Under the pieces are notes generated by a model. That model had not been told where the DNA came from. It did no database searches and saw only the letters and a program-made list of their open reading frames with translations. Below are positions 44,923 through 57,465 of a stretch of 64,000 nucleotides of DNA, piece by piece (position 1 is the stretch's first letter; the number at the start of each line of letters is the position of its first letter). The DNA is taken from contig NC_132785.1 of assembly GCF_048418805.1 (NCBI RefSeq), positions 126,149,268 through 126,213,267 of the forward strand, written 5' to 3'. Source of the DNA: Vulpes vulpes. Taxonomy: Eukaryota; Chordata; Mammalia; Carnivora; Canidae. A program made the translations under genes and the position numbers.

Positions 44923-45474
44923 GAAATAGCATGGGTTTACTGATTCTTCCTAATATTCCAGGTTCAGGAACATGTTAGGTGTTAGCGTCCCACCACAACA
45001 CATGAGGGCCTAGCTCTCTTTCACGTGGCTCACTACACACCCACACATGCACCCACGTTCCTCTCCCTCTTTCCAATATAGTCATGTCATAATTTACTAC
45101 TACTATTATTCAAGTATAAAAAAACACAGTGTTATATTAGTTTCGGGTGTACAATATAATGATTCAACAACCCTATACATAAGTCAGTGCTCATCTCAAT
45201 TGTACTCTTAATCTCCTTCACCTATTTCCCCCAACCCCCACCCACCTCCCCCCACCCCTGTGACCATCAGTTTGCTCTCTATAGTTGAGAGTCCGGTTTT
45301 TTTTCCTGCCTCTTTTTTCTTTGTTCATTCGTTTTATTTCTTAAATTCCACATATGAGTAAAATTACACAGTATTTTTCTTTCCCTGACTTATTTCACTT
45401 AGCATTATTCCCTCTAAACACCCATCCATGTTGTTGCAAAAGGCAAGATTTCCTTCTTTTTTACGACTAATATT

Positions 45475-45560
45475 ACATTATATATATTTATATATATTGG
45501 AATATTTTATATGTAATGGAATGTTATATATATATGTACATATATATATAAATATTTTCT
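45475..45560. repeat. (TA)-rich patch in the L1
   Basis: TATATA-rich run at the variable site of the L1 ORF2 end. Confidence 0.7.
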
Positions 45561-46567
45561 TTATCCATTCATGTGCTTGTGGACACGGGCTGTTTCCATA
45601 TTTTGGCTATTGTAAATAATGGTGCAATAAACATAGGGGCGCGTATATCTTTGCAAATCAGTGTTTTTGTTTTCCTTGGGTAAATAGTAGCAGAATTACT
45701 GGATCATATGGTAGTCCTATTTTTAATTATTTTGAGGAACCTCCATATTGTTTTCCACAGTAACCCTACCAGTTTGCACTCCCACCAACAGAGCACAAGG
45801 GTTCCCCTTTCTCCACATCCTCACCAACACTTGTTGTTTCTTGTGGTTTTGATTCTAGCCATCCTGACAGGTATGAGGTGGTATATCATTGTGGTTTTGA
45901 TTTGTATTTCCCTGAAGATGAGTGATGTTGAACATCTTTTCATGTCTGCTGACCACCTGGATGTCTTCTTTGGGAAAAAAAAAAAAAGTCCACTCATGTC
46001 TTCTTATTTTTTAATTGGGTTTTTTGGCTTTTGGTTTTGAGTTGTATCAGTTCTTCATATATTTTGGATGTTAACCCCTTATTGAATATCTCATTTGGCA
46101 AATATCTTCTCCCATTCAGTAGATTGTCTTTTTACATTGTTGATGGTTTCCTTTGCTATGTAGAAGCTTTTTATTTTGGTAGAGTCCCAGTAGTTTGATT
46201 TTGCTTTTATTTCCCTTGCTAGAGCAGACATATTTAGAAAAATGTTTCTATGGCTGATATCAAAGAGATTACTGCCTATGTGTTCTTCTAGGAATTTTAC
46301 GGTTTCAAGTCTCACATTTAGGTCTTTAATCTATTTTGAATTTATTTTTGTGTATGGTGTAAGAAAGTGGTCCAGTTGCATTCTTCTGCGTGTTACTGTC
46401 CAGTTTCCCAGCACCATTTGTTAAAGAGACTGTCTTTTCCTCGTTGCATGTTCTTGCCTCCTTTGTCATAGATTAATTGACCATAAAGGCATGGCTTTAT
46501 TTCTGAACTCTCTATTTTGTTCCATTGATCTATGCGGCCACTTTTGTGCCAGGACCAAACTTTTTTT

Positions 46568-46759
46568 GTTTTTTAGATTTATTTATTTTTGAGAGAGAAA
46601 AAGCACGTGGGGGTTAGGAGGGACAGAGGGAGAGAGGGAATCCCAAGCAGACTCCATGCTTAGCCAGGAGGCCTACTCGAGGCTCAATCCCATGACCCTA
46701 AGACCTGAGCCAAAATCAAGAGTCAGATGCCCAACCGATTGAGACACCCAAATGCCCCC
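46568..46759 (-). mobile_element. CAN-SINE, older subfamily, in the L1
   Basis: Antisense, ending 'gattgagacacccaaatgcc'. The flanks 'accaaactttttt' and 'cccaaactgtttt' are a decayed duplication. Because it interrupts the L1, it is younger than that insertion. Confidence 0.85.
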
Positions 46760-48044
46760 CAAACTGTTTTGATTATTATAGCTTCATAGTGTATCTTTAT
46801 ATCTGGGATTACAATACCTCCACTTTTGTTCTTTTTCAAGATTGCCAGGGCTATTTGAGGTCTTTTGTGATTCCACATGAATTTTAGGATTATTCATTCT
46901 AGTTCCATGAAAAATGCTGTTGGTATCTTAATGGGATTGCCTTAAATCCATGGATTACCTTGGATAGTATGGACATTTTAACAACATTGGTTTTCCCAGT
47001 CCATGAGCGTGGAATATCTTTCCATTTGTTTGTGTTGTCTTCAATTCCTTCCATCAGAGTTTTATGGTTTTCAGAGTACAGGTCTTTTACCTTCTTGGTT
47101 AAGTTTATGTCATGTCATTATTTTTATTTGATCGGTATGTGTTTATATTATGATGATGATGAAATGCTCTCCATGGTTAAGCCATGTAGTATAGATTGGA
47201 TTTCCTTTCTTCTACATTTTTTTTTCCTGGAATGACTGTCTTCTCTTTTGTGCGTATCTATCACTAAGTCATCCCCCAGTACTCTGGCTTATGTGTCAAT
47301 CTCCTCTCAATAGTTTTTAGTTTCCTCTACTTAGTGGCATCTCTCCGGCATCTCTGCCCTCGGGTTGACATCTGACTGGCTACCTACTAGCACAACTGTT
47401 ACTGTGCATTGCACAACCGATGTCTTGAGATCTCCCATCCCATTTTCCTGAAGATTCCTTTCACCTCTCTCCTGGATCTGATTCCTTGTTTTTTGGATCC
47501 TGTCTTTTTCTTTCTTGGCAACTCCCTCATTTTGGTGGCGCACATCCTGCAGGAGCTTACTGAGAAAGGAGACATAGGGGAGCTAAGTTTTTGAGAGCTT
47601 GCAGGACTGAAAAATATCTTTAGTCTACTCACACACTTGATGTGATGGTTTGTCTGGCCTGGATCATAGGTTGAAAACAAGCACCCCTGCAAAACTGACT
47701 CTTTGCATTTCCTTATTGTCAAGAAGACAATGAGCTCTACCCATTGCTACTTGGAAATCCAAGGCTGTTCTGGTTCTTGATCCTTTGTCTGAGACCTGTT
47801 GTTCTCCCTGGAAACTTTCTGAATGATTTTCTTATCTCCCCCACCCCGTCCCTAGTGTTCTAAAGTGTCACAGGATAAAAACTTGGTTCTCTCTCTCTCT
47901 CTCTCTCTCCTCCCCTTTGTATTGAGCACTTAGTAGGTCCTTTCAATCTAGGAATCTGTGTCCCTTTGTTATAGGAATTTTTCCTGAATTATTTCTTTGA
48001 TGATTCTCTTCCTCTGTTTTTGCTTGCTGAAACTCCTGTTTTTA

Positions 48045-48237
48045 TTTTTAAAAAGATTTTATTTATTTATTCATGAGAGACACACACACAGAGAGAGAGA
48101 GAGAGAGGCAGAGACACAGGCAGAGGGAGAAGCAGGCTCCATGCAGAGAGCCCTATGTGGGACTCGATCCCAGGACTCCAGGATCACTCCCTGGGCTGAA
48201 GGCAGGTGCTAAACCGCTGAGCCACCTAGGGATCCCC
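48045..48237 (-). mobile_element. SINEC_Cf, first of two at one target site
   Basis: An antisense SINEC between two copies of GAAACTCCTGTTTTTATTTT (from 48029 and from 48238). Confidence 0.93.
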
Positions 48238-48261
48238 GAAACTCCTGTTTTTATTTTTTTA

Positions 48262-48440
48262 TTTATTTTTATTTATTTTTAAAGATTTTATTTATCTATT
48301 CATGAGAGACACAGAGAGAAAGAGGCAGAGGGTGAAACAGACTCCATGCAGGGAGCCCAACGTGGGACTCCATCCTCGGTCCCCAGGATCACAGCTTGGG
48401 CCAAAGGTGGTGCTAAACTGCTGAGCCACCCGGGCTGTCC
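48262..48440 (-). mobile_element. SINEC_Cf, second of two at one target site
   Basis: An antisense SINEC beginning after the second target copy and followed by a third copy, ACTCCTGTTTTTA, at 48442. Its GA-rich part is shorter than in the neighbour. Confidence 0.93.
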
Positions 48441-48780
48441 CACTCCTGTTTTTAGACACTGAACTTCCCAATGATTGCTAGATTTTTTTTTCTCTTGTAT
48501 TCTATATTGCTTTGTCTTCTTGTGCTAATTTTCTGGGAGATTTCCTTAACTCTATTTTATTTCTACTGTCATATTTCAATTTCCCAAAACTCTCTTTAAT
48601 CGTCTGACTTTAGCATCTTATTCTTATCTTGTGGCTGCAATATCTTAGATCTTTGAGATTGTCGATGATTGTTTTATTTCCTTCTATTGTCTGTAATGTC
48701 TGTTTCCTCTTCCCCCTCTCCTTTTATCCTTTTATATTTTCTCAAGTGTTTAGAGACTTTTTGGCTCTCCGTTCACAACA

Positions 48781-49159
48781 TTCAACAACTGCCTGAAGCT
48801 TGGAGTCCACAGATGAGGCTCATCAGCAGGAGAACGTCCCTGTGATTTCTGACCTTCCACACCTCCAGATCTTTTCCTGGTCACCTCCTGAGTCTATCAT
48901 ATTCCCCAAAGAAGGGTCTCCCATACTCTGTTCTGGAGAGCAGATCCTTGGCTGCCAGGATTCCCAGAGCTGAGGGTGGGAAGGGGTTGACATAGTGGCT
49001 CTTCATTCAGTCTTAGGTGATCACTTCTTTGTCACCTGCGGGATAGTGCCCCCTGATATCCATTGGTTCAGAGAACCCCTTAGATCCCCTGTTGCAGAGA
49101 TGAAACCTCTAACCTTCTGCATGGAGTGGAAGGGCATTGGGAAAGGGTCTTAACTGCTT
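48781..49159. other. Single-copy stretch, nothing recognised
   Basis: No gene or assigned repeat. Confidence 0.4.
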
Positions 49160-49535
49160 CTGTCATAGTTACCTTGGGCTGTTGTAACAAAACAGCTTTA
49201 TAGGCAGGGGGACTTATACAACAGAAACGTATTTGCTCCCAGTTTTGGGGGCTGGAAGTCCGAGATCAGGGTGCCAGCAGGGTCGGTTCTTGGTGAGGGC
49301 TTGCTCCCTGGCTCTGGACAGCAGTCTTCTGGCTATGGTGGAGATGGAGAGGGAGGTGGCGAGAGAGAGATCTTCCTCTTACAAAGCCACCAATCCTATC
49401 AGATTAGAGCCCACCATTATGACCTCATTTTACCCTCATTACCTCCTAGAGCCTTCTCTGCACACAGCTACCCTGGAGGTCAGGGCTTCAGGAATTCAAG
49501 GACTCACAGTTCAGGCCGTAGCAGTTTCCTAAGCA
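49160..49535 (+). repeat. Ancient interspersed repeat, family not assigned
   Basis: 'gggctgttgtaacaaaacag', 'ggctggaagtccgagatcag' and 'acctcattttaccctcatta' mark another member of the group at 16485, 42335 and 55515. Confidence 0.7.
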
Positions 49536-51090
49536 TACTTCTGGCCAATCCTTCTGTTTCCAGCAACTCTTCTGTCCCTCATTGCCACAGGTGCTGGTGT
49601 TGTCAGCTCTTGAATCTTTAGGGGGGGCTCTGTGGTAGCAAATGGGGTGCTTCTTGGTTGCTTCAGCCTTATTGGCTTCAGTTGCAGCTTTTGGGAGCAG
49701 ATGAGCCCTGACCTGTCCTGTCCTGTTGCCCAGCTTGCAGTCATGAGGAAGTCCTCTCTCTTTTTCCATCCTCTCTGCCTGTGGATATGAGAAACTTCAG
49801 CAGAACATGCTTGGTCCACTGTCTTTCCCTGGAAAGCTGCTATTAGATCTTCTTTATGAGGACTATTATGCTGCCAACAAATATCTGTTGAACAAATGAA
49901 CGAAACCTTACATTTTTTGGTGGCTTTACACCCGTCTCATCCTTCCGATCCTCCCTCCCAGAAGAGGTGCCCTTACTCCTTCTGTCGAAGGAGACTCCCC
50001 CATATACTGTGGCCTCTGGAAGCCAGTCCTTGCAGCCCCCTCTGGCCTCTTGAATCATCATTAACTTGCCTTACACTGACTCTTCCTCCCATCAACCATG
50101 CTTGCTCTTCCCATCCTGACAAAGTTCCCACTGGCCCTGATGCCCATGAGATGGGGTTTCCTGATCTGTTCTCCCTTCCTGTGTGACTGCCTGATCCTGG
50201 CCACCTCCATCCCTCAGGGCTTGCCACTGCTCAGCTGTCCAGCCTCCACATCCCCCGTGGCATCCTCATTGGCAAAGCCGTGCCTTCTCCCTGCACCGTA
50301 CTCACTTCCTGACAACCCTCTACCCCCGACTCCTCTTCTCTTAGAAGACATCCCCCCTCGGTGTCCTCTGTATCAGCAACTTGGTCTGGCCACCCCGTTC
50401 CCCACCCAACCGGCGGCACCCAGGCTCTCACCACCTCCCTCAGAACTATGCCAGGCATCCACTAGTTTGTTTTTGTGTCCCCAGGGTCCCCTGATCCAGT
50501 TGACACACCCTTCCCCATCAGCCTTCTTGAAGCACAGCCCACCTTCGTGGTGGTGTTCAAGGGGCTTCTTACTGCCCATGGGTCAGGCCCAATCCCTTCG
50601 TAGGTAGGGGCTCCCAGGCCCTCCATGTGGGACCTCCAGCCTCCTTATCTCATGCTTGACCTCAACCCACTAGATGGCTTATCATTTCCCAGACACATTG
50701 GGCATGTATTGCTAGACTCTTCCCTGGATGTCTTTACCTCATCCTCCCACTGTCTGGTCTCCCAAGCTATCAGGGCTGGAGCTCTGGGTCCATCCACCCA
50801 TGGTTCCTCTCCATCTGCCCCCTCTGCTGGGGGTGCAGTCATCCTCATGCCTTCATCTGCCCCAAGCCCATGCAGCAAAGACTTTCTGAATGCATACTAT
50901 GAATAAGGTGCAGTTGGATCTGGGGTCTGCACCCCACAGGGTGTCTGAGGCCCCACCCTGTTTTGGGGTGTCCTTCCTTCCTGTGTCCAACTGGTGTCAG
51001 CTTTTATTCTTGGGTAAAGTTTTCCTTTCTCTCCCTCTCAGTTCTTATCCCATCTTCAGCTGCAGAGGGAATAGCTCTGAACAGAACAGT
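49536..51090. other. Stretch with possible L2 fragments, no gene
   Basis: A CT-rich + strand from 50080 to 50620 gives long but featureless open frames. L2-like wording is too weak to place boundaries. Confidence 0.35.
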
Positions 51091-51094
51091 GAGG

Positions 51095-51232
51095 GTTTGG
51101 GTCTGGCAGGAACCAGATTTAAATCTTGTCTCCACCATTCACCAGCCCCATGACCTCAGGCCAGGCACTGAGCTCAGTGCCTCTGAGCTCACAGGGGAGT
51201 CTCCCTATGTGTAAAAAAAATTTTTAAGGATT

Positions 51233-51267
<35 letters not shown>

Positions 51268-51560
51268 TTTGAGAGAGAGATAGAGAAAGCTCAAGATAAC
51301 GGGGGTGGGTGGTGGTGGGAATAGAGGGAGAGGGACAAGCAGACTCAGCGCTGAGCACAGAGCCCAATGTGGGGCTCAATCACATGACCTTGAGATCATG
51401 ACCTGAGCTGAAATCAAGAGTCAGATGCTTAACCAACTGAGTCACATGGGCACCCAGCTATGTATAAAACTGAGGCAGTAGTACCTACCCCACAGGCTTG
51501 TAGCTTGGGCTGGAGCTGATACAAGGATGGCAACTGGCACATATCCCCAATGGGCTCCTG
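51095..51560 (+). repeat. MIR relic split by a CAN-SINE
   Basis: The left part is 'gatttaaatcttgtctccac' with 'gacctcaggccaggcactga'. The right part after the SINE resumes with 'aaactgaggcagtagtacct' and 'accccacaggcttgtagctt'. Confidence 0.65.
51216..51455 (-). mobile_element. CAN-SINE, older subfamily, with (TTTA)n expansion
   Basis: Antisense. The tail has an expanded ATTT run at about 51233-51270. The flanks CTATGTGTAAAA (51205) and CTATGTATAAAA (51458) are the duplication. Confidence 0.9.
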
Positions 51561-51779
51561 TATGTTGGGTGTGTTCTTCTGCATTTGCTTCTTCCTGGAC
51601 CGTGAGGCCCCCAGGGGGTGGGCTGGTGCCGTACTCCCCTTTGTGTCCTCTGCTCCCAGCACAGAGTAGTCACTCAGTGTGTGCGAGGGAGTGAACCCCA
51701 TCTGTGATGAAGAACGCAGTGAGCAGGCCAGGACTGAGTGATAAGCAGCAGTGTCTTACCAGTGATCTCTAATCAGAAG

Positions 51780-52700
51780 ACACTTTAACCCTTTGTCTAA
51801 CTCAGTGGGATAGCTGGAGTCTAAAGTCCAAAGGCAAATATTTCAGTAAGGCTGTCATGACACTTGGTCAATCACAAATGAATATTGTGTATCTAGGCTA
51901 CAGAGATATAAAAGCCCGTGATAGGGGTGGTAGGAGGGACCAGGCAAACCTTAGAAACAGGTCTTTTACTTGGCTTTCCAGATAAATATTCATATTTCTG
52001 GCAACCTTATTTCTTGCAACTTTGATGCCATGAGGCAGTGTCAGGTAGCACTTTAAATATACCTGTGTGAATCTCAATAATTTTTAAAATATACAATATG
52101 GATAGATTCTAAGTCTTTCCGTGCTCCCTGGAATTACAATAATTTATCATCCAAGCCCGAGTACCCCAGGGTCCCAGGGGGCCTCCTGCTGATCCCCCAG
52201 GGCACAGGCACAAGTCCAGCTGCTCCAGCACTCTGAGATGAATAGTCGACCTAATATTGGTGCATCTACTCTGTCATTAGTCAGTGGTGTGCCAAGAACT
52301 GCTGTAAAATCTCACAGGCAACAAACACAGTGGAGAAAAATGAGCACAAATTCCTGAAAATGACGTTGTTCAGTGGAATGTTGCAATGGAAATTTTGTTT
52401 GCAGTCTGCTGCAACACCTGCACGACTGTATGAATCACAGACGATCACAACGTTGAGCTTCCTAAATGAAACAGTATCTTAAAAAGGGAAATTGAATATT
52501 ATTTTTCAACTTCTGCTTCGTTTCAGACACTTCCACCAAATTATTTTGGCGGATGCAAATCACTAAGAACACTTTTGAGTGAATGACCCAAGAAGAAAAA
52601 AAAAGCCATGGGCTTCTCAGATTGTGAGTTTTCATAACCGTTTGGACTATGAACAAATTAAGTGTGTGGAAGGCTCAGAAGTTCATGGTCCCGCGGTGCC
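51780..52700. other. Repeat-free AT-rich island, candidate conserved element
   Basis: Non-repetitive sequence with words such as 'ggaattacaataatttatca' and 'ccaccaaattattttggcgg'. No coding structure is seen. Confidence 0.3.
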
Positions 52701-54550
52701 AACAGTTCTGTGATAGGGTAATGAGGCTGGAGAGGCCCCTGATAAGGCCATGTGTGCTGTTTCTCAGCCAGCGCTTCTCACCCATCCCAGCCCATCCAGG
52801 ACAGGTGGGGCACAGGTAGTCAGGAGCCAGGTTCACCAAGCTGCAGCTGACTCACCTTTGCGAGATGACCTATAGATCTGCCTCCCAACGTGAAGACAGG
52901 GCCCTTGGGGGGCAGGCCAGGGAGAGGCTATGAAGACTTCGTGTTGGCTATGTGTATGTGGGTGGGGGGTGCTGGCAAATGAACACAAAGACCAGAAGCC
53001 ACACTCCCATGGTTCCCAGAGGTGTTGACAGTCCAATTTCTACAGGGTTTCAAAACACAGATTGGTTGGGCACAGATGAGCGGTCATGATTGCCTTTAGT
53101 TGTGGAGGAGGTGGGGACTCCGGCAGGACTCTGAGGTTATTGTACCCAGTTCTGGGTGTCAGGATTCAGGAGAAAAGAGCCCAGTTGAGCAGAGCTCATG
53201 GATTGAGTGGAAGGACACTTCCAGCAGTGGGAATCACACAGGGGGAGCCCCAGGGACAGGCCATTGGGGAGTATCTGGGAAACGAGAAGTGGTGTGAGCT
53301 CGCTAGGGTGGCGATGCATGAGCGAGAGAAACAGGGGCCATGGAGGACTCTGAAAGCCGTCTGCATATTTTGGACTTTGCTTTGTGGGTTAATTTTTCTC
53401 TTCTATAAGGAAAGCAGTTGCAAAACTGGAAAGAATAGGAGAAACATCCCTGGAAGAATTGTCAAGAACCCAAAGATAAGTGAGAAATGGCGGGGGCTCC
53501 TTAGTTCGCGCGAATACATTCTCTGGGCCTTGACCAACCATCTCGAACCTCACCAGATGGGCGTCGCAGAAAACTGGGAAGGAAAAAATGTCATAATTTT
53601 CCCCAAAGCCGAAGAAGTTGGATTCTGGGAAATATGGATGATAAATTTGATCTTAATCTTGGTTCCGAGCAAAAATCATAACAGATCTTTGAGGAGCTAG
53701 TGTGTACGGGCTTGGAAGAAATGTGGTCCCTGAGAGCCAAACCGACTTTGTTCTCTCTTTTTCACGGTGTTACCAGACTGGATTTACAAAGCGCTGGTAA
53801 AGATCCTTCACAAAACACTGTGCGTGATAGAGAAAAATAGGCTGGGTAAGCAAACAGTTGGGGCAATTTCATATTGAGTTGGACAAATATATTTAAGGTA
53901 TAGATAAATGGATCGATGGAGAAGCAGAGCACAGAGCTCCCCCCCTCTCGTGCTGCAGGTGTGTTTGTCAATTCCAAGGATCAAGCCCCCAGCGAAGGCT
54001 TGTCCGGGCACCTTCCCTGTCTTCAGAATGCTGATGTGTTAGACGCCAGATTTCAGAGCTTAAAGATTTGGGTTGGCTAACAGGATGGGTTGAAACCAAC
54101 AAAATGACATTTAATGGGCTAAAGATAAATTCTGCCTTTAGGTTTTTTGTTTTGGTTTTTTGTTTGTTTTGTTTTGTTTTGTTTTTGTTTATCGATTGGC
54201 TCAGTACAGGATGGAGAAGACCCAACAGCAGTTCATTCGAAAAGACGGATAGGTTTTTAATTGACCGGAAGTTCAACAGGAATCAACAGTATATATCCTG
54301 ACTGCTCAAAACGAAAAAAGAAAAATCAATATGAACTTCAGTCCCCTTAATGGAATCATACTATCCAAGTGGTTAAAGGGAAAGGCCACACAGGTCTGTC
54401 CTCTGAGGCTATTGTATTCAGTTCTGGGAGAAAAGAGCCCAGTTGAGTGAGGTGGGCATCTATTCAGACAAGGGGTGGAGGAACTTTGTCATGTGATGGC
54501 TGGGGAGCAAATGGAGAGCTTCAGCTTCTAGGCAATTGAAAGCCTATTGT
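52701..54550. other. Stretch with a related pair of segments, no gene supported
   Basis: The segment at 53130-53195 and the one at 54402-54450 share TCTGAGG[T/C]TATTGTA, CAGTTCTGGG and GAGAAAAGAGCCCAGTTGAG, probably from the same repeat family. A 204-codon + strand frame at 53086-53700 has no recognisable domain and crosses L2-like sequence. A (GTTTT)n patch lies at 54140-54190. Confidence 0.45.
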
Positions 54551-54694
54551 GCGTGATGAGCAATCTATTGATTTTGTCTAGCGGGTTCATTCATTCATTT
54601 CACTCATTCACTCAGCCTTTACTCAGTGCCAACTACTGTCAACATTATGTCCAGCATGAGGAGTGTTTGGGGCATCCAGTCTCCTGGGAGAGAT

Positions 54695-54696
<2 letters not shown>

Positions 54697-54734
<38 letters not shown>
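54697..54734. repeat. (AC)19 microsatellite
   Basis: Uninterrupted AC dinucleotide run, probably length-polymorphic. Confidence 0.95.
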
Positions 54735-54736
<2 letters not shown>

Positions 54737-55514
54737 TTCCTAAAAGGCAAAGCCACTTAACATAAGGGACACAGTAAAGTATCAGCAGATGTTGGAAGTG
54801 TCACGGACAGGATTGTGCAGCTTCTATGCTGGCAGCCGGGGAAGGCTGGGGCATGGGCAGAGGTCCAGGGCATTCAAGCGCATGGCATGACCGAGAGTCA
54901 TGCACGGGAGCTGCCGATGGCGTGGTGTGGCGGGAGCGTGTCAGATGCCAAAGACAGCACTGGCCGCCGGAACACAGACACACTTGAAGTCTGCACCAAG
55001 ATATTTGCACTTAATGGGGTAGGCGACCGAGAATGAAATGCCATCATTAACCCCTCTCTGGGCAAGTTAACCCTGGAGTCACAAAATAGGGCTGGGGAAA
55101 CAGGTCACAGGCTGTGATTGTAGTGTCTCAGAACAGACAGCCTTCGCCACGACCCGGGAGATGAAAATGATCGGATGCGAGTGGGACCGCTGAAGGACGC
55201 TTTGGGAAAGGTGATTTAGGATAAAACTAACCAGCAATCTTTTCAATAATTCAAGCTCTTCAACCTTGAAGTGGCTGAGGGACCATTTGTCAGGGATGTT
55301 GTAGAAAAGTATAGCTTCACTGGCAGGTGGCGGGGAGGCTGTAGAGTTTAATGTTCCTTATTGATGCTAAGAATCTCTGATTTCCTCTCATTTTATGGAG
55401 TGACAATCCTATTATTGAAAGTGTATTTTGTATTTTAATAGCAGTAATGAGTGGTGTCCTGGATCTACGGAATAGATCAAGTCAATTCTTGACTTTTGGG
55501 ATTCTATATTAACT
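54735..55514. other. Single-copy stretch, nothing recognised
   Basis: No gene or assigned repeat. Confidence 0.4.
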
Positions 55515-55935
55515 ATGCCTGTTTGCCAAGGCCGCGGTAACCAAGTTCTACACACTGCGGGAGGGCTTAAGGGACAGAGATTGCTTGTCTCATTGTTCTG
55601 GAGGCTAGAAGTCCAAAATCAAGGTGTTGGTGGGCTCGCCCCCTTTGTGGGGCCACAAGGGAAGGATCTGTCCCAGGCCTCTCTCCTTGGTTGGTAGATG
55701 GCCGTCTTCTCGCTGTTTGTTTCATGGTCTTCCCTCTGTGTGTCTGTATCCTAACCCCTTCTTCATACGTGGACATGGGTCCTATTGGATGAGGGGCCAC
55801 CCTACTGACCTCATTTTAACTGCATCACCGCTGCACAGACCCTGCCTCTAAAGAAGGTCACATTCCGAGATGCTAGAGGTTAGCACTTCAGCATATGAAT
55901 TTGGGGCTGACACAGCTTTACCCACAACACTAACC
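55515..55935 (+). repeat. Ancient interspersed repeat, family not assigned
   Basis: 'attgttctggaggctagaag', 'tccaaaatcaaggtgttggt', 'tggtcttccctctgtgtgtc' and 'cacttcagcatatgaatttg'. This is the longest member here of the group also seen at 16485, 42335 and 49160. Confidence 0.75.
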
Positions 55936-56089
55936 TGGGGCACCTTTTCTTTGCTCTCAGAGTATAATCAGGACCCCCATGTGAACGGGCCACTCCTCCT
56001 GCCTGGGGAGGAGTTCCTCAGTGTCTCAGACGGTCAGTCCTGGGTCCTGATCTGGTGGAGAGGCCTCCCCAGCTCTGGTTTCCTCTTCT

Positions 56090-56274
56090 TTTTTTTTTTT
56101 TTTAAAGATTTATTTATTTATTCATTCAGAGAGAGCGAAGAGAGAGGCAGAGACACAGGCAGAGGGAGAAGCAGGCTCCCTGCAGGAAGCCCGATGTGGG
56201 ACTCGATCCCGGGTCTCCAGGATCACACCCCAGGCTGCAGGCGGCGCTAAACCGCTGTGCCACCGGGGCTGCCC
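56090..56274 (-). mobile_element. SINEC_Cf, young copy
   Basis: An antisense SINEC with a perfect 15-bp duplication, CTGGTTTCCTCTTCT, at 56075-56089 and 56275-56289. Confidence 0.95.
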
Positions 56275-56539
56275 CTGGTTTCCTCTTCTACCCTCAGTCC
56301 AGCATTCACGCTCTCTGGAATAATCTGAAGTCCTTCCTCCTGCTTCTGTTGCCTAGCACTTATCACAATTCGTTATTATGTGCCTGACTGTCTTCTCGAT
56401 TTTGTGACCTATAGGGAGACACACATTTTACACCATGATCCAGCACACATTTCAAGTAAAAACCAACGTTTCGAGTAAAAATTCTTGTTCTTAGCATATT
56501 CGATGTACTCTGATATTTCCTATTCCATTTCATGTTTTA

Positions 56540-56735
56540 AAAAATGTTTTATTTCTTTATTTGACACACACACACACACACACACAGAGAACAAGCTTGG
56601 GGGAGGGCAGAGGGAAAGGGAGAAGCAGACTGCCCGCTGAGCAGGGAGCCTGACATGGGGCTCCATCCCAGGTCCCCGAGATCATGATCTGAGCAAAAGG
56701 CAGATGCTTAACCAACTAAGCCACCCAAGCGCCCC
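56540..56735 (-). mobile_element. CAN-SINE, older subfamily, with (CA)n
   Basis: Antisense, with a CA run at 56565-56586 and the ending 'agccacccaagcgcccc'. Confidence 0.88.
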
Positions 56736-57099
56736 TCCATTTCGTCTTTAAATGGTTTTAAGATATGCATAAAATTTGCCATTTCAACTTTAAATGGACA
56801 GTTCAGGGGCAGTAAGTAAAATAACATTGCGGTGCAACAAGCATCACTGTCCATCTCCAGAACTTTCCCCTCATTCCAAACTGAAACTTTGTCCCCATTA
56901 AACACTAACTTCCCCTCCCCCTTTGCCCCTGGCACCCACCATTCTACACTTCTGTCTCCCTGAATTTGACTCCTCTGGGGACCTCATGTAAGTGGAATCA
57001 TGTGATGTTTGTCTTTCTGTGACTGGCTTCTTTCTTATGGCATTAGGTCCTCAAGGTTCATCCACATTGTAGCAGAGGTCAGAATGTCCTTTCTTTTAA

Positions 57100-57113
57100 T
57101 TTTATGTATTTTT

Positions 57114-57144
<31 letters not shown>

Positions 57145-57264
57145 AGAGAGAGAGAGAGAGAGAGAGCGCGCCCCAAGCTGACTCTGCACTGAGCTGGATG
57201 TAGGGCTTAAGCTCATGACCCTGAACTGTCGGACACTCAACCGACTGAGCCACCCAGGCGCCCT
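57100..57264 (-). mobile_element. CAN-SINE, older subfamily, with (TTTA)n and (GA)n
   Basis: Antisense. It begins with a long ATTT run, then a GA run, and ends 'gagccacccaggcgccc'. Confidence 0.88.
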
Positions 57265-57274
57265 TTTCCTTTCT

Positions 57275-57301
57275 TTTTTTAAAGACTATTTATTCTTGGG
57301 A

Positions 57302-57341
<40 letters not shown>

Positions 57342-57465
57342 AAGCAGGGGGAGGGGCTGAGGGAGAAGCAGACTCCCTGCTGAGCAGGGAGCCCAATGCA
57401 GGATTCGATCCCACGACCACCTGAGCTGAAGGGAGATACTTAACTGAGTGAGCCACCCAGGTGCC
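57275..57465 (-). mobile_element. CAN-SINE, older subfamily, with expanded (GA)n
   Basis: Antisense, with a GA run at about 57306-57338 and the ending 'gagccacccaggtgcccc'. It sits directly beside the previous SINE in the same orientation. Confidence 0.88.

Larger units (their letters stand above)
45110..47160 (-). mobile_element. 5'-truncated L1, about 2 kb, antisense
   Basis: From its 3' end it reads 'ttagtttcgggtgtacaata', 'tttgctctctatagttgaga', 'ggacacgggctgtttccata', 'ccatcctgacaggtatgagg', 'ccttattgaatatctcattt' and 'ttagagttccatgaaaaatg'-like words, the reverse complement of the ORF2 C-terminal half and 3' UTR. It is better preserved than the L1M relics. Stops and frameshifts leave no intact reverse transcriptase. 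A SINE at 46568-46759 splits it. Confidence 0.85.
47240..48780 (-). repeat. Antisense L1M-like relic split by two SINEs
   Basis: AT-rich sequence with 'tttcctgaattatttctttg', 'ttctgggagatttccttaac' and 'ttgtggctgcaatatcttag', a pattern of old L1M 3' regions read in antisense. The first 600 bp are less certain. Confidence 0.5.

Noticed and set aside
45110..47160. Possible active L1 with reverse transcriptase
   Set aside because: It is 5'-truncated to about 2 kb, interrupted by a SINE and broken by stops.
53086..53700. A 204-codon + strand frame in AT-richer DNA
   Set aside because: The composition is not protein-like, no domain is recognised and it partly overlaps L2-like repeat sequence.
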